This document shows positions 27,054 through 35,907 of a DNA stretch of 64,000 bases, in pieces. A program made the position numbers and the translations under genes. The notes beneath the pieces are model-generated. The model was not told the DNA's origin and did not search any database. It saw only the letters and a list, made by a program, of their open reading frames with translations. Where the stretch lies: positions 62,001-126,000 of the forward strand of contig JHWZ01000005.1 of the NCBI GenBank assembly GCA_000687695.1. Direction: 5' to 3'. The DNA comes from Lachnospiraceae bacterium P6B14. Lineage in GTDB: Bacteria; Bacillota; Clostridia; Lachnospirales; Lachnospiraceae. Position 1 is the stretch's first letter. Every line of letters begins with the position of its first letter.

Positions 27054-29264
27054 ATGTCAGAATATAATGAAAACGATAAAAATATTACGAACAATGAAGA
27101 GCCGAAGATCTGGTCGGCAGGAAATGATGCTGGACTTCCGCAGCCGGATCAGCTGACCGAAGAGGACATCTACCGGATTCTCCAGGATGATGCGCAGGAT
27201 ATCGAGCCGCCGGCATCGCTCAGCCCGGCTCAGATAGAGAAAAAGCTTCAGAACGTAGTTCAGGATGAGACCCGAAAGAGATCACCGTGGGTTTACGTTG
27301 CCGGTTTGGCGGCATGCCTCGTGTTCGGTGTGATGGCAGGACTGCTTACATTTTCTCTTATAAATAGGGGTGGCGATGAGCAGGGAGAGATGCAGACGGT
27401 TATGCCGGATAAGGTAGCCCAAAGCGACGTATCGAATGAAAAGAGTGAGGATACCGCCGAGGAGACAGAGTCGGAGGTACATGAGGGCTCACTCAGCTAC
27501 GATGAGGTATGCGATATCATAAACAAGTACAACGCCGAGACCCGCCAGCAGTATAAGGGCGATATCGAATACATGGTTGAGGACGCCGATATGGTAGAGG
27601 AGGCAGCTCCGGCCGTTGAGGAGGCAGCTCCTGCTGCAAATGATGCTGCCGGGGATGCATCAAAGAGTGAAACAAGCGATAGGTTTGATACGACCGGAGA
27701 CTACTCCGAGACCGACAAGCAGGTTGAGGGAGTGGATGAGGGAGATATCGTAAAGACCGACGGAAAGCATATCTTTACGGTTGAGCCTTCTACCTTCGGG
27801 TTCAGGATCCATGTGATAGAGCCAAACGGAAACAAGTCAACAGAGGTCGGAAGAGTCGAGGTTCCCCAAAGCAACTGTCAGGAAATGTATCTGGTTGGAG
27901 ACAGGATATTTGCGATCGGTACCGGGTGGAGTGACGGTTCTGACCTGAGAAACGGTGAGTACGATTACAAATGGTATCGCGGATCGGAGCTCAGCAGGAC
28001 TCGTACAGTAACGACAGTTATCGATATATCGGATGCTACAGCGCCGAAGATCATTAAATCTCATACCCAGACGGGCAGATACAATACATCAAGAATCTGC
28101 GACGGTTTCCTCTATGTATTTACCGAGGATTGGTATGAGAGAGATACTGACTATGAAAAGGACAAGCCTGAGGAGTTCGTACCGCAGATCGATGGTGAGA
28201 TCTGTGCACCGGGATGCATCGTGAGGGCCGGAGATAAGTACATAAACAACTACATGGTCATGACATCACTCTCTGTTGATGATCCGGATCGTATCACAGA
28301 CAGACTTGCGGTACTGGGTGGCGGAGCTACTTATTATGTAAGTACGGAGAACATCTATATCGCCAGACCTGATGGCAGCAATAACTATGGATGGTTCGGA
28401 ATATCGGCTTCAGACATCACTTCCATTACGAAGTTCAGATACAATGACGGAAAGATCAAAAGAGTTGCTGAGACCACCTTCCGCGGTACTATCTCAAACT
28501 CATACTATATGCATGAGTATCAGGGTAACTTCTGCTTCGTATATACGAGCAGAGGAAGATCGGGAGCCACCACAAACGGACTCTGTGTACTTGACGGAGA
28601 CTTAAAGCCTCTCGGCGAACTCGACAAGATAGCAGTCGGAGAGGAGATATATGCATCCTACTTCATCGACAGCATGGCATACTTCGTGACCTACAGAAAC
28701 ACTGATCCGGTATTCGCGGTAGACATCTCGAATCCGTCCATGCCGGTACTGAAAAGTGAGCTGAAGCTCCCGGGATTCTCATCCTATCTGCACAGCTTCG
28801 GTACCGACAAGCTCATCGGAATCGGTTACGGTGACAGCACGAAGGATGGTGAAGGCTGGGATAACACTGCGAAGCTCTCACTCTTCGAGATCGGAAAGGA
28901 TTACAGTATAACTGAGCTTTCGAAAATATTTGCCGAGTTTGGAGCAAATCACATTGCAGATTCAAACCACAAGGCAATATTCGTAGATGAGGAAAGAGGT
29001 CTCGTGGGACTCGCACTCATGAGCGACGGCTATGATAAAGATACCGGTGAGTATACTTTCCTTCAGCATTATGTGGTATATGAGCTCGTAGGCAAAAAGT
29101 TCGTAAAGGTTATGGATGATAAAAATGAGAATATGAACGACGGAATCTCATATGAGAATCTCCGCGGAGTGCGTATAGGAGAAACCTTCTACGTATGCGA
29201 CCCGACAGGAGTTCAGACTGCTTATACTATCTCAGGGGATGGAAGTAAGTGGAAAAAGGCGTGA
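27054..29264 (+). CDS. Membrane protein with extracellular beta-propeller, candidate anti-sigma factor
   Basis: A 736-residue type II membrane protein. The first 78 residues are acidic and cytoplasmic (LTEEDIYRILQDD, SLSPAQIEKKL). A membrane helix spans about 79-103. An acidic linker with a repeated VEEAAPA leads to a 500-residue beta-propeller domain like those of the 'beta propeller domain' Firmicute family: TDKQVEGVDEGDIVKTDGKHIF opens it, with repeating VGDRIFAIGT, FLYVFTEDW and DKLIGIGYG strands. The direct pairing with the ECF gene suggests that the N-terminus holds the sigma factor while the propeller senses the envelope. No canonical zinc anti-sigma motif is visible, so this role is inference. 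Confidence 0.78.
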   Translation: MSEYNENDKNITNNEEPKIWSAGNDAGLPQPDQLTEEDIYRILQDDAQDIEPPASLSPAQIEKKLQNVVQDETRKRSPWVYVAGLAACLVFGVMAGLLTFSLINRGGDEQGEMQTVMPDKVAQSDVSNEKSEDTAEETESEVHEGSLSYDEVCDIINKYNAETRQQYKGDIEYMVEDADMVEEAAPAVEEAAPAANDAAGDASKSETSDRFDTTGDYSETDKQVEGVDEGDIVKTDGKHIFTVEPSTFGFRIHVIEPNGNKSTEVGRVEVPQSNCQEMYLVGDRIFAIGTGWSDGSDLRNGEYDYKWYRGSELSRTRTVTTVIDISDATAPKIIKSHTQTGRYNTSRICDGFLYVFTEDWYERDTDYEKDKPEEFVPQIDGEICAPGCIVRAGDKYINNYMVMTSLSVDDPDRITDRLAVLGGGATYYVSTENIYIARPDGSNNYGWFGISASDITSITKFRYNDGKIKRVAETTFRGTISNSYYMHEYQGNFCFVYTSRGRSGATTNGLCVLDGDLKPLGELDKIAVGEEIYASYFIDSMAYFVTYRNTDPVFAVDISNPSMPVLKSELKLPGFSSYLHSFGTDKLIGIGYGDSTKDGEGWDNTAKLSLFEIGKDYSITELSKIFAEFGANHIADSNHKAIFVDEERGLVGLALMSDGYDKDTGEYTFLQHYVVYELVGKKFVKVMDDKNENMNDGISYENLRGVRIGETFYVCDPTGVQTAYTISGDGSKWKKA

Positions 29265-29314
29265 CCATAAAGCCATAGCGGAAGGATCCATAGATGGTCA
29301 GCCCCAAAAAAGGG

Positions 29315-29346
29315 GGAGCTCTGAAATATCAGAGCTCCTCCAGTTT
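29315..29346. terminator. Bidirectional terminator
   Basis: GGAGCTCTGA (29315-29324) pairs perfectly with TCAGAGCTCC (29329-29338). A T-run follows on the plus strand after TCCAG. The right arm overlaps the last codons of the converging DUF1292 gene; on the minus strand CCCCCTTTTTT follows. Confidence 0.85.
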
Positions 29347-29751
29347 TTTGTTTATGAACTGATCCCAATATGCGTCATCATCGTCTCCCGGGAGTTTCTG
29401 TACGTGTGAGCCTGTGCCCGGATCGGATGCCGGCTCGATCGTCACGCCTTCAGGCAGGTCTTCATCGTCCGAAGCCTCCTCCATGATGCTCTCAAATACT
29501 TTGGAGACCTCCTCGAGTACGGATGGATCATCGATGTTCTCGATGGTGAACTCCATCTCGTCTCCCTGGTCCTCGATTGTCACGCCGAACAGATAAGCCT
29601 CGGCGATGTTTTCATCTGTAGGTGTCAGTGCCGCGTAAGCCTTGTCCTCGTATTCAAACATGCAGATGACCTGGCATTCGGTTTGTGTACCATCGTCCTC
29701 CTCTATGGTTACGATGATGTCATCAAGTTCGTTAAGATCGGGTAATTCCAT
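29329..29751 (-). CDS. DUF1292 protein
   Basis: A 140-residue very acidic cytoplasmic protein. The core DIIVTIEEDDGTQTECQVICMFEYEDKAYAALTP matches the DUF1292 family common in Firmicutes; its function is unknown. FTIENIDDPSVLEEVSKVFESIMEE completes the usual domain. About 40 extra residues follow, ending LEEL. The start at 29751 follows AGGAGG by seven bases; an in-frame ATG at 29784 has no such site. Confidence 0.85.
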   Translation of the reverse strand: MELPDLNELDDIIVTIEEDDGTQTECQVICMFEYEDKAYAALTPTDENIAEAYLFGVTIEDQGDEMEFTIENIDDPSVLEEVSKVFESIMEEASDDEDLPEGVTIEPASDPGTGSHVQKLPGDDDDAYWDQFINKKLEEL

Positions 29752-29785
29752 TTGTTTTCCTCCTGAAATCGATTTCTTGTCCACA

Positions 29786-29814
29786 ATTATAATACATTTT
29801 CTTCACAAAGTAAA
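29786..29814 (-). promoter_or_regulatory. Promoter of the DUF1292 gene
   Basis: On the minus strand TTTACT (complement of 29809-29814), 17 bp, TATAAT (complement of 29786-29791). Confidence 0.6.
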
Positions 29815-29824
29815 CACAAATTAC

Positions 29825-29833
29825 TGCTAGAAT
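29825..29833 (+). promoter_or_regulatory. Extended -10 promoter of the HtrA gene
   Basis: TGC followed by TAGAAT (29828-29833) forms an extended -10 element. No good -35 hexamer lies 17 bp upstream; TTCACA is 20 bp away. Confidence 0.45.
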
Positions 29834-29898
29834 GGCAAACGTAATCAGGAAAACAACGTGTTTAAAGCGTTTATCAAAACAAAGGAAGGTGAAAAGAT

Positions 29899-31458
29899 AT
29901 GGAGAATCAGGAAGGACGTTATATCATCGAGTATGACACCCAGACGGGTGAACCTATCTATAGCGACGGCTACAGAGAGGGCAGACAGCAGAATGAATAC
30001 AGGTCTTCCGAGACCGGACCGGAGTACAGAGCGCACGAGCCGGAGTACAGAGCACCGGAGCCGGAGTACAGATCGCCGGAGCCGCAGCCGATGCCTGAAG
30101 GAAATGTATATCGTTTCCAAAACACTGAGGCACTCAGACCTAAAAAGGTCAGGAAGGGCTGGACGATGCCGAAGGTTGCTCTCGGCGCCGTGATGTTCGG
30201 AGTGATCGCAGCCGGATGCTTTTTCGGAGTAAATGCGGGACTAAACGCTCTCACGGGTGGAGCAGGTGAGAGCAAGCCTGCAGAGGAGATCTCGCAGACG
30301 AGAGTTGAGGCACATACGGATGACTCAAAGGCAACAGGTACTGTGGCAGCGGGCGTTTCGGATATCGTTGACGCAGTGATGCCGTCTGTAGTCGGAGTTG
30401 CAAATACTACTGTCGTTCAGAACTTCTTCGGACAGCAGTATGAATCAAAGGGTGAGGGTAGCGGTTTTATTGTAAAGCAGGATGGCGATGAGCTTTTGGT
30501 AGTGACCAACGCGCATGTGGTCCAGAACGCAAAAGAGATCGAGGTCACATTCTGTGATAATGAAAATGTGAAGGCTACGGTAAAGGGCACCAGCGAGTCA
30601 AACGATATCGCGCTCCTTACCATTGATATGAAAAATATCAAGGACTCCACCAAAAAGGAAATCAAGGCTGCAACCTTGAGATCAACAGATGACGTAAAGG
30701 TCGGTGAGATGGCTATCGCGATCGGAAACGCAAACGGAAGCGGACAGTCAGTGACAGTCGGATATGTGAGCGCAAAGGATCGTACATTTATCATCGGAAC
30801 TACTGATTCAGACGGAAAGAGCAATACCCGTCCGATGCTTCAGACAGACGCGGCTATCAACCCGGGTAACTCAGGCGGACCGCTTATCGATTCGAAGGGT
30901 CGTGTTATCGGTATCACGACATCCAAGGAGTTTACGGCGGTTGACGGAAGAGATATCGTAGGTATGAACTATGCTATCCCGATGTCTGACGGTGTATCGA
31001 TCATAAATGATCTGATGAACCGTGAGGTTCTGAAGGACAGAGAAAAAGGATATCTCGGAATCACCGGTGAAAACATCGACTCTGAGGCAGCTAAAAAATA
31101 CAACATGCCTGAGGGCGTATATGTGAAGTCGCTCTCCGATACAGGAGCTGCTGCGAAGGCGGGCATCTATCAGGGCGACATCATCACAAAGATCGACGGA
31201 ACCCAGGTTAAAAAGATAGAGGATGTCAGAGAGATAGTAAACTCAAGACGTGTCGGAACTACCATCGAGGTTACCGTACAGCGCTCAAACGGAAAAGAGT
31301 ACGAGGAGCAGAAGATCAAGGTGAAGCTCGCGTCAAAGGATACGCTGGATGGCCTTCCTGAGGAGCAGTATGACGATGGCTCCGATGAGAATCAGGAGCA
31401 GCAGCAAATGCCGAATGACGGCGGTGACCAGATCATCCCGTGGGGATTCTTCCAGTAA
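29899..31458 (+). CDS. htrA: HtrA/DegP-like S1C serine protease with PDZ domain
   Basis: A 519-residue membrane-anchored protease for envelope quality control. The cytoplasmic N-terminus has three seven-residue repeats (PEYRAHE, PEYRAPE, PEYRSPE, about residues 41-61). A membrane helix spans about 91-113. The trypsin-like domain carries the triad His206 (TNAHVV), Asp236 (ESNDIALL) and Ser325 (NPGNSGGP). One PDZ domain follows (about 345-460: GYLGITGENI, AAAKAGIYQGDIITKIDG). The tail is Glu/Gln/Asp-rich and ends IPWGFFQ. AAGGAAGG precedes the ATG. It ends at a terminator that overlaps the hisC promoter region. Confidence 0.93.
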   Translation: MENQEGRYIIEYDTQTGEPIYSDGYREGRQQNEYRSSETGPEYRAHEPEYRAPEPEYRSPEPQPMPEGNVYRFQNTEALRPKKVRKGWTMPKVALGAVMFGVIAAGCFFGVNAGLNALTGGAGESKPAEEISQTRVEAHTDDSKATGTVAAGVSDIVDAVMPSVVGVANTTVVQNFFGQQYESKGEGSGFIVKQDGDELLVVTNAHVVQNAKEIEVTFCDNENVKATVKGTSESNDIALLTIDMKNIKDSTKKEIKAATLRSTDDVKVGEMAIAIGNANGSGQSVTVGYVSAKDRTFIIGTTDSDGKSNTRPMLQTDAAINPGNSGGPLIDSKGRVIGITTSKEFTAVDGRDIVGMNYAIPMSDGVSIINDLMNREVLKDREKGYLGITGENIDSEAAKKYNMPEGVYVKSLSDTGAAAKAGIYQGDIITKIDGTQVKKIEDVREIVNSRRVGTTIEVTVQRSNGKEYEEQKIKVKLASKDTLDGLPEEQYDDGSDENQEQQQMPNDGGDQIIPWGFFQ

Positions 31459-31467
31459 AACTGACAC

Positions 31468-31496
31468 TTGCAAGATAGCAATAATTAAGGTATAAT
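31468..31496 (+). promoter_or_regulatory. Sigma-A promoter of hisC, upstream of the htrA terminator
   Basis: TTGCAA (31468-31473), 17 bp, TATAAT (31491-31496). The expected start near 31503 lies within the left arm of the htrA terminator, so hisC transcripts would begin inside that stem and escape a full hairpin. Confidence 0.7.
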
Positions 31497-31498
31497 TA

Positions 31499-31530
31499 AC
31501 CCGTCGGCATTTGCCGGCGGGTTTTGTTTT
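31499..31530 (+). terminator. htrA terminator
   Basis: ACCCGTCGGC (31499-31508) pairs with GCCGGCGGGT (31513-31522), one G-U pair, then TTTTGTTTT. Confidence 0.88.
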
Positions 31531-31553
31531 AAAACGCATTATTGGAGGGTGCT

Positions 31554-32636
31554 ATGTATAAATGGGAGGAAAACATCAGGAAAGTAGAACCTTATGTTCC
31601 CGGTGCGCAGCCGAGACAGAAGGATATTATAAAGCTTAATACGAATGAAAACCCGTATCCGCCGTCGCAGAAGGTGATAGACGCGATACGTGAGAGTGAT
31701 CTCGATACAGCCATGAGAAAGTATCCTGATCCGACGTCAAACGAGCTTACAAAGGCGATAAAGGAGTATTATGGTCTTGAGGATGAACAGGTATTCGTCG
31801 GCACAGGTTCGGATGATGTGTTGTCCATAGCATTTTTGACATGCTTTAACTCGGATAAGCCGATAGTATTTCCGGATGTGACATATTCCTTTTACCCCGT
31901 TTGGGCGAAGGTTTACGGTATCCCGTATCGTGAGATCCCCGTGGATGACGGGATGAGAGTGAGAGTAGAGGATTACGGAGTCGGTGAGGGAAAACACGAG
32001 CCGAACGGAGGAGTGGTTATAGCCAATCCGAACGCTCCTACGGGCATCGCTCTTTCACGCAAGGAGATACTCGAGGTCGTGGAAGCGAACCCTGATGTTG
32101 TCGTGATCGTGGATGAGGCGTATGTTGATTACTCTGGTGAGAGTGCGCTGCCGCTTTTGATGGATCATGAAAACCTTTTGATCGTGAGGACATTCTCGAA
32201 ATCAAGAGCTATGGCAGGGGCGCGTATAGGCTTTGCGATCGGATCGCCGAGGCTTATCGGTGCGATGAATGATGTCGCCCAGTCGATCAACTCATATACC
32301 AAGCCGACACTGTCTCTTACGGCAGCGGTCGCGTCCATAGCAGATGAGGAGTACTTCAGAGCCAGGATAGATGATGTTCTTAAGACCCGTGCGAGAACCG
32401 TGCTTGAGCTGAAAAAAAGAGGCTTTTCCGTTCTGCCGTCGTCGACCAATTTTGTATTCGCGGCGCCAAGCAGGATTGATGCGGGCCTGCTTTATGAGGA
32501 GCTCGGCGACAGAAAGATCTATGTGAGACATTTTAACGGGGAAAAGACGAAAAAGTATCTCCGTATAACCATCGGCACGGACCGGGAGATGGATTCGTTG
32601 TTCGCTGCGATAGATGAGATAATGCATACGTATTGA
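31554..32636 (+). CDS. hisC: Histidinol-phosphate aminotransferase
   Basis: A 360-residue PLP-dependent class I/II aminotransferase that converts imidazole-acetol phosphate to histidinol phosphate in histidine synthesis. LNTNENPYPPS near the start, ANPNAPTG, VDEAYVDYSG and the PLP-lysine segment TFSKSRAMAGARIGF are typical. C-terminal RITIGT also fits. Related enzymes act on aromatic amino acids or cobalamin intermediates, but the motif set favours HisC. The start at 31554 follows GGAGG; an in-frame TTG at 31542 lies in that site. No other his genes are adjacent. Confidence 0.88.
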   Translation: MYKWEENIRKVEPYVPGAQPRQKDIIKLNTNENPYPPSQKVIDAIRESDLDTAMRKYPDPTSNELTKAIKEYYGLEDEQVFVGTGSDDVLSIAFLTCFNSDKPIVFPDVTYSFYPVWAKVYGIPYREIPVDDGMRVRVEDYGVGEGKHEPNGGVVIANPNAPTGIALSRKEILEVVEANPDVVVIVDEAYVDYSGESALPLLMDHENLLIVRTFSKSRAMAGARIGFAIGSPRLIGAMNDVAQSINSYTKPTLSLTAAVASIADEEYFRARIDDVLKTRARTVLELKKRGFSVLPSSTNFVFAAPSRIDAGLLYEELGDRKIYVRHFNGEKTKKYLRITIGTDREMDSLFAAIDEIMHTY

Positions 32637-32670
32637 TCGTTGTTATATTCTGATAACTGTTGGAGGGTGT

Positions 32671-35600
32671 ATGCCGGGAGATTTTTTTGAAAAAAAGGTC
32701 GCGAACCCGAGTGTGTTTATGGAAAACAGGCTCGATCCGCACGCGGAGTTCGAGACCTTCATAGACGGGAAGACCAATCGAATCCTTAGTCTGGATGGCG
32801 AGTGGTCTTTTTCCTATGCTGACAGACCGGCAGGCGAAACCGAAGGGTTCGAGGCGGAGGATTTTGACCACAGCTCGTGGGCTACCATAAGGGTACCCGG
32901 TCATATCCAGTTGCAGGGCTATGACAAGCCTCACTATACCAACACGGCGTATCCGTGGGACGGACGCGAGGCGCTCGGACGCGGATGGACACCCGATGAG
33001 TTCAATCCGGTAGCGGAGTATATAAAGACATTTGAGATTCCGAAAAAACTGGTCGGTACCGGCATGAGACTGTCGTTCCAGGGTGTGGAGAGCTGTGCCG
33101 GAGTATGGTTAAACGGAGAGTACGTGGGATATTTTGAGAACAGCTTTGATCCCGCGGAGTTTGATATAACAAGGTTTATAAAAAAAGGCAAAAACAAGCT
33201 TGCCGTGCGTGTATATAAATGGTGTGCGGGCAGCTGGTGTGAGGACCAGGATTTTTTCAGATTCTCGGGGATATATCGCTCTGTTTATATTTATACCGTG
33301 CCTGATGTGCATATGGAGGATATCAGGATCAGAGCGCTTCCGGATGAAGTATTTAAGGACGGTACGCTGGAGGTAAAGGTAAGCGTGTCGAATCCGGGGA
33401 ACGTGAGATTTTTGCTTACGGAGCCCAATGAGGCAGAGGATGAGGAGGATAAGGTCGTATATGACTCTGGCGAGCATCCTGTGGGACAGGAGCGCGGAAA
33501 GGCCGATCTGTATACGATGAAGATCACATCGCCGAAGCTGTGGAGCGCGGAAAAGCCGAATCTCTATAAACTCGGGGTGTATGTTTCTGATCCAAGCGGA
33601 AAGAAAAAAGAGTATTCGTCGTTTAATGTAGGCTTCAGAAGGTTCGAGCTGAAGAACGGACTGATGCTGATAAACGGCAAAAGGATAGTGTTTAAGGGTG
33701 TAAACAGGCATGAGTTCAGCTCGGACAAAGGACGTATGGTCACTGACGAGGAGCTTCTTACCGACATCCTTACGATGAAAAAGAATAATATAAACGCGAT
33801 CAGGACGAGTCACTATCCTGATGACGTGAGAATATATGATCTGTGCGATGTATATGGTTTGTACATGATCGCCGAGAACAACATGGAGACGCACGGGACC
33901 TGGAATATGCATGATCCCATCGCGCGCCTCGGTGACAGTACTCCATCGGATTTTGAGAGTATCAATGAGTATGCCGAACAGGTCATCGACAAGGTAATCC
34001 CGGGGGACGATGAGAGATGGGCACCTATGCTCCTTGACAGAGTGAGGTCATGTTATCACAGGGATAAAAATCATCCGTCGATCCTCATTTGGTCTATAGG
34101 TAACGAATCCTTCGGCGGGTCGGTGCTCCAGAGTATGACGGATCTTTTCCATGCGCTCGATCCGGACAGGTTGGTGCACTATGAGGGGATTTTCCATGAC
34201 AGGAGATACCCGAATACGAGTGATATCGAGAGCCAGATGTATCCGTCGGTGGCGGACATCGAGGCATTTTTGGAGGCGCATCCGAAAAAGCCTTTCATTT
34301 GCTGCGAGTACACCCATGCTATGGGAAACAGCTGTGGAGGGATGCATAAATACACGGATCTTTCAGAGAGGGAACCGAGGTATCAGGGAGGCTTCATCTG
34401 GGATTATATAGATCAGTCGTTGGACGCTGAGACGGTTTACGGAGAGCCTTATCAGGCATACGGCGGTGATTTCGGTGACAGGCCGGCATCGTATGAGTTT
34501 AGCGGAAACGGAATAGTATACGGCCCGGACAGAACCCCCTCGCCGAAAATGCAGGAGGTCAAGGCAAACTATCAGGGAATACACGTGGAGTTTTTCAATG
34601 ACGGGGTTAGACGTGGGAAAAAGCCGCTGCTTCCGGGCATGATGAGGATAGTGAACAACAACCTGTTTACGTCGACCTCGGAATATATGTGCCGTATCGA
34701 TCTGCTCTTCGAGGGTGAGCGTGTCGATATGGAGGTTATAGATACCGATGTGGCGCCCATGAGCGAAAAGGTGATGAAAATCCCGTTCTATGGCAATGAA
34801 AAAAAGCCGGGAGAGTACGCTTTCATAGTTTCCTTCATGGAAAAGGAGGACAAACCATGGTGTAAGGCCGGATATGTGGCAGCGTTCTCACAGTGGTGCT
34901 ACACCGTAGAGTATGGGATTGATGACGATGAAGAAGAGGAGGAGACCGAGCAGGCGCCGGATACAGTCTTTGGTATCGAGAGAGCAGGTGGGCTTGAGAT
35001 CATCCGCGGCGAAGAAAATATCGGTATCAGAGGCGACAGCTTCTTTGCACTGTTTTCAGGTCCCATGGGAGGACTCGTTTCCTATAACTGCAGGGGAAGA
35101 GAACTGATTAGTGTCGTTCCGAAGCCGAACTTCTGGAGAGCTCCCACTGATAATGACAGAGGGGCGTTTTCGCAGATGAGATATGCGCAGTGGAAGACAG
35201 CAAGCCTGTACCAGCGGCCTGTTTACGCAGGAGAGCCACGGATACTCTACCCTTGGATGGTGGATTATGATAAAAAATATGGAATGGGAGCAGAAAAACG
35301 TAGTGACAGAACGGTTTTCATAAGATTTAAATATATTATAGCTACCAGTCCCGAGACAAATGTGGACGTCAGCTATACGGTTCATCCGAATGGCAGGATA
35401 AAAATGGAGCTTGATTATGATCCGGAAAAAGATATGATAGAGATGCCGGAGTTCGGACTTATGTTTACCCTGGATAAGGCCTTCGACAGGCTGGAGTGGT
35501 ATGGTCTCGGACCTGAGGAGACCTACGCGGACAGAAAGAGAGGCGGTCGCCTCGGCATCTGGAAAAACAAAGTAGAGGATAATATGGCACGCTATCTGGT

Positions 35601-35907
35601 TCCGCAGGAGTGCGGGAACAAAGAAGACGTGCGGTATATAAAGGTGATGGATAAAAACGGCTATGGGCTGATATTCACCGCGAGTGAGGGCTCGATGAGC
35701 GCTTCGGCGCTGCCCTATACACCACACCAGCTGGAACTCGCGGCGCATGCGTACGAGCTGCCGAAGGTGTATAACACGATAGTTCGTGTGTCAAAGGCTC
35801 AGATGGGAGTCGGCGGTGACGACACCTGGGGGGCGCGAGTTCATCCCGAGTATCTGCTCGATGTGAGCGGACATATGCATTTTGAGGTAATGATTGGAGG
35901 CTTATAA
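32671..35907 (+). CDS. lacZ: GH2 beta-galactosidase (LacZ type)
   Basis: A 1078-residue cytoplasmic glycoside hydrolase, close to the normal length of LacZ. In order: sugar-binding jelly roll (TNTAYPWDG), Ig-like domain, TIM barrel with NRHEFSSDKGRMV and RTSHYPDD, the acid/base glutamate in IWSIGNESFGG (about residue 478), the nucleophile glutamate in CCEYTHAMGN (about 547), and the C-terminal small-chain domain with FWRAPTDND and WYGLGPEETYADR. It should cleave terminal beta-galactosides such as lactose. No signal peptide. GGAGG precedes the ATG. Its stop shares one base with the clpX start (TAATG), and no transporter or regulator is adjacent. Confidence 0.94.
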   Translation: MPGDFFEKKVANPSVFMENRLDPHAEFETFIDGKTNRILSLDGEWSFSYADRPAGETEGFEAEDFDHSSWATIRVPGHIQLQGYDKPHYTNTAYPWDGREALGRGWTPDEFNPVAEYIKTFEIPKKLVGTGMRLSFQGVESCAGVWLNGEYVGYFENSFDPAEFDITRFIKKGKNKLAVRVYKWCAGSWCEDQDFFRFSGIYRSVYIYTVPDVHMEDIRIRALPDEVFKDGTLEVKVSVSNPGNVRFLLTEPNEAEDEEDKVVYDSGEHPVGQERGKADLYTMKITSPKLWSAEKPNLYKLGVYVSDPSGKKKEYSSFNVGFRRFELKNGLMLINGKRIVFKGVNRHEFSSDKGRMVTDEELLTDILTMKKNNINAIRTSHYPDDVRIYDLCDVYGLYMIAENNMETHGTWNMHDPIARLGDSTPSDFESINEYAEQVIDKVIPGDDERWAPMLLDRVRSCYHRDKNHPSILIWSIGNESFGGSVLQSMTDLFHALDPDRLVHYEGIFHDRRYPNTSDIESQMYPSVADIEAFLEAHPKKPFICCEYTHAMGNSCGGMHKYTDLSEREPRYQGGFIWDYIDQSLDAETVYGEPYQAYGGDFGDRPASYEFSGNGIVYGPDRTPSPKMQEVKANYQGIHVEFFNDGVRRGKKPLLPGMMRIVNNNLFTSTSEYMCRIDLLFEGERVDMEVIDTDVAPMSEKVMKIPFYGNEKKPGEYAFIVSFMEKEDKPWCKAGYVAAFSQWCYTVEYGIDDDEEEEETEQAPDTVFGIERAGGLEIIRGEENIGIRGDSFFALFSGPMGGLVSYNCRGRELISVVPKPNFWRAPTDNDRGAFSQMRYAQWKTASLYQRPVYAGEPRILYPWMVDYDKKYGMGAEKRSDRTVFIRFKYIIATSPETNVDVSYTVHPNGRIKMELDYDPEKDMIEMPEFGLMFTLDKAFDRLEWYGLGPEETYADRKRGGRLGIWKNKVEDNMARYLVPQECGNKEDVRYIKVMDKNGYGLIFTASEGSMSASALPYTPHQLELAAHAYELPKVYNTIVRVSKAQMGVGGDDTWGARVHPEYLLDVSGHMHFEVMIGGL

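Noticed and set aside
33109-33912. 267-residue minus-strand ORF
   Set aside because: It lies antisense within the beta-galactosidase and reads as its shadow.
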